Positions 23,298 to 35,105 of a stretch of 64,000 bases of DNA are shown piece by piece (the stretch's first letter is position 1; the number at the start of each line of letters is the position of its first letter). The DNA is from Trogon surrucura. Taxonomy: Eukaryota > Chordata > Aves > Trogoniformes > Trogonidae. A program made the translations under genes and the position numbers. A model generated the notes under the pieces. That model saw only the letters and a list, made by a program, of their open reading frames with translations, was not told the origin of the DNA and searched no databases. The DNA is taken from positions 39,275,898 through 39,339,897 of the forward strand of contig CM036617.1 of the NCBI GenBank assembly GCA_020746105.1, read 5' to 3'.

Positions 23298-23996
23298 CTA
23301 CAGTAGAACGCACAGGAACATGTCCAGGCGGGTTTTGAATGTCTCCAGAGAAGGAGATTCCACAACCTCCCTGGGCAGCCTGTTCCAGTGCTCTGTCACC
23401 CTCACAGTAAAAAAGTTTTTCCTCATATTTTTCTGGAACCTCCTATGTTCCAGCTTCCACCCATTGCCCCTTGTCCTGTCAGTGGATGCCGCTGAAAAGA
23501 GCCTTGCTCCATCCTCCTGACACTCCGCCTTGACATATTTATAAACATTGATGAGGTCACCCCACAGCCTCCTCTTCTCCAAGCTAAAGAGACCCAGCTC
23601 CCTCAGCCTTTCCTCATAAGGGAGATGCTCCACTCCCTTCATCATCTTTGTGGCTCTACGCTGGACTCTCTCAAGCAGCTCCCTGTCCTTCTTGAACTGA
23701 GGGGCCCAGAACTGGACACAGTATTCCAGATGTGGCCTCACCAGGGCAGAGTAGAGGGGCAGGAGGACCTCTCTTGACCTACTTGCTACTCCCTTTCTAA
23801 TACACCCCAGGATGCCATTGGCCTTCTTGGCCACGAGGGCACAGTGCTGGCTCATGGTCATCCTGCTGTCCACTAGAACCCCCAGGTCCCTTTCCCCTGC
23901 ACTGCTCTCCAGCAGGGCAGTCCCCAACCTATACTGGCACATGGGGTTGTTCTTTCCCAAGTGCAAAACTCTACACTTGCCCTTATTAAACTTCAT
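23298..23996 (-). pseudogene. CR1 ORF2 C-terminal part, 232 codons
   Basis: This is the downstream continuation of the reverse-transcriptase frame after one stop. It carries the thumb and C-terminal region typical of CR1: [45 protein letters not shown] and RTRGNG. It ends at the natural ORF2 stop at 23298-23300, and the CR1 3' UTR begins directly after it. No internal stops are present. Confidence 0.88.
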
Positions 23997-24017
23997 AAGA
24001 TTTCTCCCAACCCAGAC

Positions 24018-25283
24018 CTACAGCCTGTCCAGATCTCTCTGAATGGCTGCACAGCCTTCTGGTGTGTCAACCACTCCTCCCAATTTTGTATCATCAGCAA
24101 ACTTGCTGACAACATTCTCTAATCCCTCGTCCAGATCATTGATAAATACATTAAGCAGCACTGGTCCTAGCACTGACCCCTGAGGGACCCCACTAGACAC
24201 AGGCATCCAGCCAGACTCAGCCCCATTGACCATAACTCTTTGGCTTCTTCCCTTCAACCAGTTAGTGACCCACCTCACTACTTGATCATCCAGACCACAT
24301 TTCCTCAGTTTACCTATGAGGATGCTGTGGGAGACGGTGTCAAAGGCCTTGCTGATATCCAGATAGACCACATCCACTGCATGGCCACCATCCATCCACC
24401 TGATTATGTCTTCATAAAAGGCTATCAGGTTGGTCAAATATGACTTCCCCTTGGCAAAGCCATGCTGACTGCTCCTGATAACCTTCTTATCCTTGATATG
24501 CCTAGAGATAGCGTCAAGGATAAGATGTTCCATCACCTTTCCAGGGATGGAGGTGAGGCTGACCGGTCTGTAGTTACTCGGGTCATCCTTCCTGCCCTTC
24601 TTATAGACTGGAGTGACATTCACTTTCCTCCAGTCTTCAGGCACCTCACCTGTTACCCACGACTTACCAAAGATGATGGAGAGTGGCCTAGCAATGACTC
24701 CCGCCAGCTCCCTCAGCACCAGTGGGTGCATCCCATCAGAGCCCATGGATTTATGGATGTTTAAGTGTTCAAATTGATCCTTAACCCACTCCTCATCAAT
24801 CAGGGCAAACTCCTCCTTTATCTTGACTTCCTCTGGGGCCTCAGGGGACTGAGGCTCCTGAGGATGGTCTCCCACAGTGTAAACAGAGGCAAAGAAGGCA
24901 TTCAGCAACTCTGCCTTCTTTCTGTCCTCTGTCTCCAGGGCACCCACCTCATTCAACAGAGGGCCTACATTGCCTCTAGTGTTCGTTTTGTCAGCAATGT
25001 ATTTGAAGAAGCCCTTTCTGTTGTCCTTGACCTCCCTTGCAAGTTTGAATTCCAAGGAGGCCTTAGCTTTTCTGATTGCCTCCCTACACTCCCTGACAGC
25101 TGTCCTGTACTCCACCCAAGTGGCCAGCCCTTCCTTCCACAATTTAAACACCCTCCTCTTCCACCTGAGTCTGCCCAGCAGATCCCTGGTTAACCATGCA
25201 GGTCTCCTGGATCTCTTTCTTGATTTCCTACCTGATGGGATGCACTGATCCTGAGCCTCAAAGAAGTGGTCTTTGAATGCCAA
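24018..25283 (-). pseudogene. CR1 ORF2 reverse transcriptase, N-terminal 421 codons before a stop
   Basis: This is the reverse-transcriptase part of ORF2. A basic linker (RKSRKRSRR) comes first, then the finger region with NYRPVSLTS and [19 protein letters not shown] is motif [12 protein letters not shown] is motif B, and FADD lies at residues 395-398. The frame ends where a TAG replaces a glutamate codon and resumes in the same frame at 23996. All catalytic residues are present, so the loss of function is recent. It is in frame with the endonuclease fragment upstream. Confidence 0.88.
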
Positions 25284-25292
25284 CCAACTCTC

Positions 25293-25817
25293 TTAGGCCC
25301 CTTTACCTTTCAGCTCCCTGTCCCAAGAGGTTTCCCCCAGCAATTGCTTGAAGAGGCCAAAGTTGGCCCTTCTGAAGACCAGAGTTGCGATCCTGCTTGG
25401 TATTCTGTTTTTACCGCACAAGATCCTGAACTCTACCATCTCATGGTCGCTGCAGTCAAGATTACCCTCAACCTTCACTGCTTCAACCAGACCTTCCTTG
25501 TTGGTGAACACAAGGTCCAGCAGCGCTCCTCTCCTGGTTAGCTCATTCACCATTTGCATCAAAAAGTTATCATCGACGCACTGGAGGAACCTCCTGGACT
25601 GAGGATGGCTGGCTGTGTGGGACTTCCAGCAAACATCTGGGTAGTTGAAATCCCCCATGAGAACCAGGGCATGGGATTGCAAGGTTGCTGTCATCTGCCT
25701 GTAAAAGGCCTCATCAACTTCCTCCTGCTGTAGGTCTGTAGGTCTCCACTGTGGTCTGTAGTAGACACCCACCACAGTATCACCTAAGCTAGCCTGCCCC
25801 TTAATTCTTACCCACAA
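25293..25817 (-). pseudogene. CR1 ORF2 endonuclease fragment
   Basis: The frame of 174 codons holds the second half of the endonuclease fold that nicks target DNA for LINE integration. GDFNYPD carries the conserved D-x-N pair and SDHEMVEF the catalytic D-H pair near the C-terminus. The first half, including the N-terminal catalytic Asn and Glu, was lost by 5' truncation. The frame ends at a TAG that interrupts the continuous ORF2 reading frame, so this is a dead fragment. Confidence 0.85.
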
Positions 25818-27370
25818 ATGGGTAATTTCAATGAAAAAAATCAGCTGGTCTTGTTGGGTTTTTTTTCCTAAATGTACATATTAAAGAATACTATTCTGCA
25901 TTTTTTTTTTCATAATATTTTCCTTAAAATTGCTCTAATAGCAATATTTCTGGAGGAAACATGTACAAGATGAAACATTTCACTCCATTATAAACTTCAA
26001 CTACTAAGTTGATGCTTTTCTTTCTCTGCATTTTTAATGAAACAAAAGATACAATTTCACACATTTGTGATAAAAACTAATAAGAAGCGTTAATTTAACA
26101 CAACTCTTTACAACAATAAAACATATACCAACATATACTGAAGTGTTCAAGGAAAGTTCTCTATGTTTGATAGCTACCACAGGGCTAATGCAACTATTGA
26201 TATCAGATTTTAAGTTCTAGAAGTTTTAAGTAGACTGTACTCCTAAGAAATTTGAGAAGTTAGTGCTCCAAAGATACATTTGAAGTAAATCTTAAGAAAT
26301 TAACCTGATACATTAACAAGGTGGAACAGTTAAAGAAAGAGCTTAAAGACCAAATTCACAATTTACCAGGAAATGCCATACTTAGTCTGATCACATGAAA
26401 TTCAACGTATCTTAATATGAGGCAAATTCTGGCCTTTCGTTGCTTGATACATGATTTTCAGAATAATTGCTTGGACTTGGATGAGCACAGAAGCATACAG
26501 CAAATAGTGAAATATGTACCTATTCCTTTAATTGTTAATAAAAACAACCAGTAAATGCATTACATTTTGTAACTCTGTTGCCTTCTGACAGATATATTTG
26601 CTACCACAAGTATAAGTAATTGACAATTTTCCCTCTGTTTTCTGTTTTTTTTTAAATAAAAAAAAAGATGTTTTCAATCAAATGCTTAATGTTAATATAG
26701 AATACTGAATAAATAAGTAAATATTTATTCACTAGAATACTCAGTTCTTTGTAGGCAACTTCTGAACACAACAAAAGCATTCTGAAAACATACTATACTT
26801 GGTTTTGTATCACTGAAAGCAAGAAGTTAACTTTACTGCATAATTAGTCCAATTAATGAGTCTCCAGCACATACGAGGAGATATTAGTGAAAATAACATC
26901 GAATTCAGGTATGTTACATCAAGGAAGGATTTGCCTTGTGCTTTTGAACCATATTTCCCTCTGATAGCTACATTGTTTGATATTTTAGTTTAGTTTTAAT
27001 ATTCCAAATAGAATTCTGAAAAGTTTAATAAAAATGCAGTATCCTTTCAAGACTGAATCTTCTTATGCTTCAAGCACTAGGAAAGTCTTCAAAAATCACT
27101 GTGTCTACTGGTTAGTGTTCATTAGAGTGACATTTATAATTTCACATGCCCAGGGCTGATTCTTATCATTTCCTATGAGGTTCAAGTACCTTGAACTCTT
27201 ACTGATTAGAGGTCATTTAGCATTTTTCAAGAATCAAACTGAGAAACATGAACATTCAACCACGTGAAACACTTATATAGACAATGAAATTGTAAAGGTG
27301 CAGGCTGTGAACTGAAAATGTTGGAGTCATATCTGCATATCTGCAGAACTGCACAACTGCTTTTCTAAAC
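25818..27370. other. AT-rich stretch, nothing recognised
   Basis: The left edge is the 5'-truncation point of the long CR1. Short A and T runs occur (25899-25910, 26645-26670). No protein-like open frame is seen. Confidence 0.5.
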
Positions 27371-27468
27371 AAAGTGTGTATATATATATACACACACACA
27401 GGCATACACACAGGTATGTATAGACACGTACAAATGCAGGCACACACATACATATATATAAATATATT
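27371..27468. repeat. Mixed TG/TA/CA simple repeat
   Basis: GTGTGTA, then a TATATATATA run, then CACACACACA, followed by imperfect CA and TA units to about 27468. It is alternating purine-pyrimidine DNA over most of its length. Confidence 0.75.
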
Positions 27469-28559
27469 TCTCCAGATAGTTTGGAAATGGATTAGCTAAA
27501 CCCAAAGAAATGTCATACTCTGGAATAGGAGAGACAACACAGGTCTTCGTATTGGTCTGCTTCAGCTTACCCTGACACTATTATTATAGCAATATAATCT
27601 GAAAAAATTCTTCAATCAAAACAGATCCTTATGATGCAGGCTTATTTATGGAATATTTGTCAACAGCAGAGACATCACTTACATCAAAAAAATGCAATGT
27701 ATGAATCCTTCAATGTGATTGCTATTGAAAAATTTAGCCTCTGAAGTAAAGTTTTAAGATTTTGATTTGCAGATACAACATACTTAGTAGATGATTGAAT
27801 TCAAATATGTTACTTACGGTATACTGGGACATATCCTTTGACTCTTATGTCCTGAGTCACTTCATCTGTTTACCAACAAAAAGCTGAACTGAATACATCC
27901 CTTCCTGTGTACATAAATACATACAATCTATAACCTCAGACGCAGACTTATCCCCTGGAAAATATTTTCTCTGAAGTGTTTTTGTTCTCATCCTTTGCAT
28001 TAAGCATAAAACCAAAAGTATTTAAAATCCTCATTTTTTGTTTTCCTTCATTGTTGTTTCATAAATTGCTAATTAGAAAAGATATTTCATACAAGTGATT
28101 AGCTGTTACGTCTGCTTTAACACTTGAAAGGTTACAGCAATAGGAAAAGGAAGAACTTTAATTAAAGAATGAATTATTGAATATTCCATTTTAATTGATG
28201 TAGCCCTCTGCTATTATTTTGTGTGTTTATAGACATTTTATGTGATTCTGTAATCAAGATCACACACACACTCAAAGCAAGACTTTAACTACTGAGGCTA
28301 AAGAGGGAAGGGCTGCTGTATGATCACATTCAGCCATTTAAGTTCAAGAATCATGTGAAGTGTGGTTTCCATGACAACAAGTCACTAATTGCTAACACAA
28401 AATAAAGTAAAAATCAACCTTGACGGAATTTGGCAGTGACATGGAAACTGAAAAAAACTTCAAAATAATTATATGACAATTTTGCTGTACGATGAAGAAA
28501 TACAAGCAACCCCATCTTCTGAGACAGGCTGAGAGCAGTGAGTTCCAGGGTTATTTCAG
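27469..28559. other. AT-rich stretch with a short CA run
   Basis: A CACACACACACA run lies at 28260-28270. No gene, LTR or LINE signature is seen. Confidence 0.45.
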
Positions 28560-28725
28560 ATTTGGCAGAGCTGGCTGCGTACAGTAGTCATTGTGTATTA
28601 CACTTGATAGTCAACACCTACCTTCAGCAAGAGATAAGAAGAGATGTTTGTGATGAGGTGATGAAGGATTTTTGCATCCTTGGGCTAGAGATCAGCAAAG
28701 AAAAATGCTGTGGAGAATGCATGAA
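28560..28725 (+). CDS. Candidate 166-bp exon of an unidentified plus-strand gene (weak)
   Basis: The segment follows GGTTATTTCAG (acceptor) and precedes ATGAA/GTAAAT (donor). One frame is open across all 54 complete codons. It reads LAELAAYSSHCVLHLIVN at the start and EVMKDFCILGLEISKEK near the end, an amphipathic, helix-like composition that looks more protein-like than other short frames here. It enters in phase 1 and leaves in phase 2. I cannot name a family. Confidence 0.3.
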
Positions 28726-30182
28726 GTAAATAAAAGACACAAATAACAGAATTTTAGCATAAATTCACAGGGTAAGGAGCAAAACAAATTAAAGGAGAGC
28801 AGAGGGGAAGAAACAAGCTAAACTCATACATGCCTCCCATGCTAACTTATTAGTAAGGGTTTCAGACACCTCAAGCTTTCACACAAAAAGAGTCTTTTGA
28901 GACTAGGGGAAACCATTCAGGAAGCACAGTGGTACCATTCAAAATTTACCGATTTATGAACTGCTGCATATCATTTGTAAAAATTGCTTCAGCCTGAGTT
29001 ACCTTTCACCAGCTCTGTAAGTCGACTCACTGGGTCACTAGGAGTGAACAAGAACATTTTGATAAATTCAGTTTCCATGACAATGAATTAGCCATGGAAA
29101 AGGGGGCGGTGTTGAAAGATCTGTGTTCTGTAGAATACTCTTCAAATGTTTGCCTGTTTTCATTTTTAGCCATTTAGTTCTCATGGCTCTGTTCCAGGAC
29201 TCTTTAATTTGCCAGTAGCTGTTTTTCCTCTGCAGATTAGAGGAGTAATTCATCAGTGAATGTTTCACTCAGTGGCCCCATCTAATGTAAGAGAACATAG
29301 AAATGATTTTTTCCAATTATGCTTTTTTGTTTGTTTAGAAAGAATGCAGCAAGCTTTTTTGTTGGTGTTGTTGCTGTTATTCCTCTATAACCTGGCTACA
29401 GAATGCTTAATCTTTCTTATTTATTGCCCACTACTGTACTTATGACTGCAATTGTAACTTGCAAGACATTGAGAGTTCGTTTTAAACACCCATGAGCCCC
29501 CAAAACAAAGCAAAACAATGATTTGGAGTTTGGTTCAAAAGCAACAAGCCTATAAAAGAATGTCATATTCCAAAGCCTGCTATAGCCTGCATCAGTGGGA
29601 ACTGCTGAGAAAAAGACCTCAGAAAACAACTGGTATTTATTTTTAGTGAAAGTGCTTGACATTATTTTTCATTTGTCTGACTTACGAAAGGTCAAGCCAG
29701 AGGGACATTTGTTAGTGCCAGAACTAAAGTCTACTCAAATTCATGAATGTCTTTCTGCCATTTTCAGTGGGTCCTGAGTGAGGGCCTTATGCTGTTGAGA
29801 TTAAGAGTGTCAGTGTTTAACCATTCACAAAACACATTTAAAATTCAGAATGAAAAGGCAGGAGACCTGTTTCCACTGACTGTTGGGACAGACCATCTTT
29901 CCATCCAGAGAACTCAGACAAATTTGGCCCCTTCAGAAAGTACACCTGCTCTTAGTACCTCCAGCAATATATTCCCTGTTGCTATAAATAAAAATTGAAA
30001 GGGCTGAATACCTTGCTTCCACTGTCTGTCTTTCGAACGTCATCACTTCATGAGCTGTACAAGAAATGAAAGTGGTTTTGGAGTAGTTGTTAGTGGTTGT
30101 GCTAGTCCAGCATGGGCTGAAGTGTCTGAATGATTTGCAAAAGAAAGAAAATGTTACTAGTAGAAAAGAAAGAAAGCAAACC
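28726..30182. other. AT-rich stretch, nothing recognised
   Basis: Several short open frames occur on both strands (for example 29417-29662 minus and 29747-29998 plus) with no motifs or splice context that would support them. Confidence 0.45.
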
Positions 30183-30440
30183 ATTACACATAAAAAAAAA
30201 TAATGGAAAGAAGCAGGGAATAAAAGGAGAGAATAAAAGGAGGGAATAAAAGGAGGGAGAAGGTGCATGGGGAGAGGGAATGAAGGGGGAGAGAGGGAGT
30301 GGAGAGGGAGAAGGAAGGAGAGAAAAGGGAAAGAGAGGTGGGAGGATGAAGAGAAGGGAGGATGGAGGGAAGGAAAAGAAGCGAAAGGGGGTTGTGAAGG
30401 CAGAAGAGGGAGAAGGGAAGACATAAAGGGAAAGGAGAGG
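30183..30440 (+). repeat. Long polypurine (G/A) tract
   Basis: For about 250 bp the plus strand is almost only A and G. It begins with three copies of a 14-15 bp unit like GGGAATAAAAGGA (30217-30258) and continues with GGGAGA and GAAGG variants. The overlapping minus-strand frames (30102-30521, 29933-30424) are Ser/Pro/Phe/Leu-rich only because of this skew and are not genes. Confidence 0.85.
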
Positions 30441-32429
30441 CCACTTCTGTATGTACCCCTGCAAAAACTGTTTTATGTGTATTTCAGTAAGAGACTTATT
30501 TCTGTTCTCTAGTACGTACATAGATATATATATTATATGATATTTGCATAACTCTTTTGGTTTCCATCTGTCTCCATAGGTAATTCACACACACATGAAT
30601 AGTCACAAACAAGTCCATATTTTCTCTCACAGCCCTTCATTTAAAGACAGGAGGGAAAGGAAAGCTTATTTAATACTGTATTGCATGTGAGGCCTCTATC
30701 TCAACCTAAACATCATCTAATTCAAAAAGTATGCCAATTTTCCAAAATGCAAATGCCATTATTATTATTAGTCTGTTGTGAAAATACTGCTGGGTTGGAA
30801 AGCAAAATAACTATTTTAGTCAATGAGACTTAGACATTCCAAAGCAGTCCCTCACAAAAGAAAAATAAGAGGAAGAAAAGATGAATCCAGCCTGATTGAA
30901 ATTCAGTAAATCAGTAGCCTTGAGTCTCTCAGTCTTGATTTAAAATAGCAGGGGCAGTTGCCATCAGGCACTTGAGTGCATGTGGACAAGAATAAGCCTA
31001 ATGACTTCCTTTGTTCATCTGCCATGTGGAACTATTCCAACACTCTTATCTAGGATGTGAACGAGGTGTACTAATAGCTCTACTGTTCGATTCCTGGAAC
31101 CCAGGAAGGAGCACAGGTAGCATGCACTCAGGTCCTGTTGATATTAATGGTGTGAAATGGCTCAGCCTGCTGCTTTCAGTGAAACATGGTGCAGTGCCCA
31201 CTGCGAGAGACAGATGTCAGATGCTTCTTCACTCTATCCATGACCTTCAGCTGGCACCAGGCACTGCTGCACGTCCCGTCTTGTTAACATTTTCACAGGT
31301 GAGAGATGGATAAACAACTCTTTTCTCAGACCTGTAGATTGCTAATAAGTGTCACAAAACACAGACCGGAGCTGAGGTGCGGATCATTAAAAAGGAAGCA
31401 AGAATTGGAGGAATAATGACACGTCTATCCACCTCAAGTCAAGTTTGACACCCCGGTGATACTAGTTAGCACCGTGCACAGAGAGCTTTGCCTTCTGTTC
31501 TTTGAAACGTGAATGAGGAATATAGCACTGGAACTTATTTCCAGATGCTTTCCCTTAAACTTTGAGCCTCTGCTCAAATTAAGGAAGAAAAGAAGAACAT
31601 TCAAACATTCAAAATTTCATTTTTTTTCTAATAAAGGTTTAAATGATCTAGTCAAGCACTGTGAACTTTAACTAATAGTTTCATGCTAGAGTAATGGCAC
31701 CTATTATTCGAATTCATTTCCCATACTGACAGCACAACTCAGGCATACTCCAGACTATGACATTTTAAGTGACTGGTGATTTTCAGTTGTGCTTTCTACA
31801 GTGCACATATACAAGATACTGAGTGGAATATATGTACATCTCTGTGCATGTATGTCTATGTAGACTACAGCTTATGCTGCTTTTACTTTCTCTGTTATAT
31901 GGAGAAATATATAAATACAAGAACACTATCCTGAAAGTATATGTGCTTTCCAATGCTATACTTGATCAAAAAAAAGGAAATAGTTGAGGTGCATGACAAG
32001 ATTTCCAACCTTTTGTTTCTGTCAAACTTATGCTACTCCAGCCTTTATCCTTATCACTGTATTTTATAATCTAACAATATAAAGCACAGAAAATAAACAG
32101 AAAAAGTAAATCCAGTGCTGAGCAAAAAATTAATCAAACACATATTTTCTAAAGGATCGTTCATATCTTACAGGACCTCTCATAGCTGCTACACATTTAG
32201 TTGTTCAATTTGTACATGATATTTCTTAAACATAAAAAAAAAAAAAAAAAAAGGTGATTGGTTTTCCCTTGTAATGCACTACAAACATATAACCAGAGTC
32301 TGGAAAGCTGTACCTCTGAATGGGAAGAGACTTCTGCTTTGCTGCTTCTTAAGCAGGGATACTTAAGGTGTATAAGACTGGAAGCTGATCACAGACAATT
32401 CACAGAAAAATGCAGCAGGAAATATGTTT
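30441..32429. other. AT-rich unique stretch
   Basis: A 100-codon frame at 31011-31313 is not recognised. A 19-bp pure A run lies at 32234-32252. No transposon boundary is visible before the CR1 at 32430. Confidence 0.45.
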
Positions 32430-33349
32430 TTTCTCTATTTATTATCTTTATCAGTGAGCTGAACAAGGCATTCAAGTGTACCCTCAGTAAGTTTGCAGAC
32501 AACAAGAGTTGTGTGGGAGCGGTCATCTGCCTGAGGGCAAGAAGGCTCTGCAAAGGGATCTGGACAGGCTGGATCAATGGCCGGAGGCCAACTGCATGAG
32601 TTTCAACAGGGTCAGTTGCTGGATCCTGCCCTTGGGTTACAACAACCTCAGGCAATACTATAGGCTTGGAGAAGAGTGTCTGAAAACGTGCCCAGAGAAA
32701 GAAGACCTGAGGGTGTTGGTCAACAGCTGGCTGAACATGAACCAGCAGTGTGCCCAAGTGGTCAAGAATGCCAACAGTATTCTGGCCTGTATCAAAAATA
32801 GCGCCGCCAGCAGGAGTAGGGAAGTGATCGTCCCCCTGGACCAGACACTAGTGAGTCCACACTTGGAGTTCCGTGTTCAGTTTCGGGACCCCCAAAGCAA
32901 GAAAGATATTGAGGTTCTTGAGCACATCCAGAGAAAGGCAACAAAGCTAGTGAATGTTTTTGACTACACGAGTGTTGGTGAGGAAACTGGGGTTGTTTAG
33001 CCAGAAGAAAAGGAGGCTGAAGGGAGACATTATCACTCTCTACAACTCCCTGAAAGGAGAGTGTAGCAGGATGAGGGTCCATCTCTTCTCTAATAACAAA
33101 AAATAAGACAACAGGAAATGACTGCAAGTTGCACAAAAAGAAAAAATCCTCAGGGAAAGGGTTGTCAAGCCTGGGAGCAAGCTGCCCAGAGAAGTGGCTG
33201 AGTGACCATTCCTGTAGGTACTTAAAAGATGTGTGGATACATTCCTTAGGGATATGACCTAGTGGTGGACCTGACACTGCTAGGTTAGCAGTTGAACTCG
33301 ACAATCTTAAAGGTCTTTGGCAACCTAAACTATTTTATGATTCTGTGAC
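32430..33349 (+). mobile_element. CR1 LINE, old copy (late reverse transcriptase to 3' end)
   Basis: The copy begins near [20 protein letters not shown], where the catalytic FADD box has decayed to FADN. It continues in shifting frames through [32 protein letters not shown] and [18 protein letters not shown], then to a decayed C-terminus and a TATTTTATGATTCTGTGA tail. Frameshifts (for example near 32590 and 32990) and stops show an old insertion. The open piece at 32509-33000 is the longest remnant. Confidence 0.9.
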
Positions 33350-34285
33350 TCTCTCCTTTCAGCTCAGAAATTTGTCTGGATTTCCCCAAATGGCTTTGGA
33401 ATTCAGCCCTGTACAAGGCAAAATCTGGTTAGAGTATGTGTTATTCTAATGCTTCCTCTTTCCTTGGTCAGACTACTTCACCATCATGTGTTAACTTCGT
33501 GTTAATGTCAGTTAAGTGACAAATCATGCAACCCAAATTTTGGCAGCTTGTTTCTCCTGAACTTAAGATACAGATTCAAATTAACACTTGAGTATTACTA
33601 CCAACCTGAAGCTGATCTAAAAACCAAATCATAAACATAATTTACAAACACAGAATAGAGACCAAAGTATCTCTTTGAAATGACCAATCTGTATATTTAG
33701 TAATAAATGCCTTTTCTTTTATATGAGCTCTTCAAAAAATAAAATCCAGTAATTTAAAAGATAGTATATTTTCTTTAAAAACCATTTTCAGCCCATGTGA
33801 TATTAAGAATATCTTCATGCATCAGAACATGAATTAGTATTATTCATCTGTACCCTTTCCAGTCATGTTATAGAAATAAATTTGAAAATGTGAATCTTTT
33901 CCACTTCTCTGTCATATATGTTATGAACTCCTATATATACTCTTTACACAGTTGCGGCATGAGGTTTTTGTTTCATTTTTTTTCTTGTTTGTTTGAGAAT
34001 TGGGGCAAGTCCTTGACAAATACAAATGAAAGCTTTACACTATTTGCCCTTATAGAAATCTTGTCGGTGTTAAAAATCAGTAAAACCTGACTTCAATAAA
34101 TGGTATTAGATTTTCAATAATACCAAAGTCAATAGCTCCTCTTGTAACAGTGCTACAGTTTAAGCACAAGGGCAGGCCTATGATAGTCTTGGACACGGGA
34201 TCAAAGAGATAGAAGCACAATGACAACATCTATTTCACTTTATATTCTGCCACTTGAAAGATATTTACTTGCGTTCAATACTCAC
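33350..34285. other. AT-rich stretch, nothing recognised
   Basis: No repeat or gene is supported. It adjoins the candidate minus-strand exon at 34286-34365. Confidence 0.4.
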
Positions 34286-34365
34286 TGACATTTTGTCATT
34301 GATGTCTTTTAGTGTATCTTTTGCATCAATGTTTTTTGAAGAACCTCCTCCAAGGAAGGTGATGT
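34286..34365 (-). CDS. Candidate 80-bp exon of an unidentified minus-strand gene
   Basis: On the minus strand it follows CACTCTTGTTCAG (acceptor) and precedes TCA/GTGAGTATTG (strong donor). After two bases that complete a codon, 26 codons are open: ITFLGGGSSKNIDAKDTLK, then DINDKMS. The composition (Gly-Gly-Gly-Ser-Ser loop followed by a charged helix-like part) is protein-like. It leaves in phase 0, matching the phase-0 start of the candidate exon at 17364-17438 downstream on the same strand. The frame stays open into the donor side to 34265. No family is recognised. Confidence 0.42.
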
Positions 34366-34984
34366 CTGAACAAGAGTGTGTGTGTATGTCTAATGTATGG
34401 AAGATTGTAGGACATTTGCCTACCATCTCTGTGACAGATTTGTAGGCGGTGTGCTGGAAGAAAGAACTGTAGGTCCTGCTGACTGAATATTTCCATGTCA
34501 TCAAACCTTTAAGACTAATTCTTTTGATTCAAGTACAAAAAAAAGATCATAGGTATAATCCTCATCCCAATGAATTCAGTGGTAAAACTAACATATCAAA
34601 ACAAACATCGATATAAACAGTTGAGGTTTCATTCGAGTTTGTTAATTATCTACTGTAATAAATTACAAGTCATATTTTGAAGTGCTGGCTGATTCTTTGT
34701 AACTTTTCATTCAGAGCTCTGTTAAGTACAGATTTTTTTCCTAAAGCTCAGCAAGTTCACTGCTGAAAGCCTCTGAAATCTGGCTACTTTTTTGGTGACA
34801 TAAATAAAACATGAACTTTCTTTAAAAAGCTCTTCTCGCATACTATAATTAAAAAAAAAAAGGTATCAGAAGTTGTGCTTTTCATTACTTCTGATCTTGT
34901 GTAGATGACTAGGAAACTAAATAACAGTACTCAACTCAACATAGACAGTTAAGAAGTCTAAAAAATAAATTTTTATGAAAAAAA
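34366..34984. other. AT-rich stretch
   Basis: Short A-runs occur at 34539-34545 and 34850-34861. Nothing else is recognised. Confidence 0.45.
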
Positions 34985-35105
34985 CATAGAATCATAGAAT
35001 CACTGTAGTTGGAAAATACCTCTAAGATCATCTAGTCCAACTGTCAACCCAACACTTCCGTGACCACTAAACCATGTCCTGAAGTGCCACCTCTAAATGT
35101 TTTTT
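34985..35105 (-). mobile_element. CR1 LINE 3' end fragment
   Basis: The plus strand reads ATAGAATCATAGAATCAC, then AGATCATCTAGTCCAACTG, the reverse complement of a CR1 tail and 3' UTR. It continues to about 35105 with the decayed end of the coding region. It is about 120 bp long. Confidence 0.85.

Larger units (their letters stand above)
23211..25817 (-). mobile_element. CR1 LINE, long and little-decayed copy (endonuclease part to 3' end)
   Basis: This 2.6-kb minus-strand copy encodes most of CR1 ORF2 in a single frame. From 25817 it carries the C-terminal part of the apurinic-type endonuclease, with GDFNYPDV and SDHEMVEF motifs. The reverse transcriptase follows with YLDISKAFD (motif A), [12 protein letters not shown] (motif B) and FADD (24090-24101), the catalytic aspartate box. 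The C-terminal region with RTRGNG and [10 protein letters not shown] comes last. Only two in-frame stops break it: TAG at 25293-25295 between endonuclease and reverse transcriptase, and TAG at 24018-24020, where related copies have glutamate. The 3' tail is (ATTCTGTG)n at 23211-23233. ORF1 and the endonuclease N-terminus are absent because of 5' truncation. Confidence 0.95.

Noticed and set aside
23233-25602. Plus-strand frames of up to 142 codons opposite the long CR1
   Set aside because: They are antisense shadows of the CR1 ORF2 frame, caused by its codon composition.
29933-30521. Serine/proline/leucine-rich minus-strand frames of 139 and 163 codons
   Set aside because: They are produced by the purine-only tract on the other strand and have no coding signal beyond its skew.
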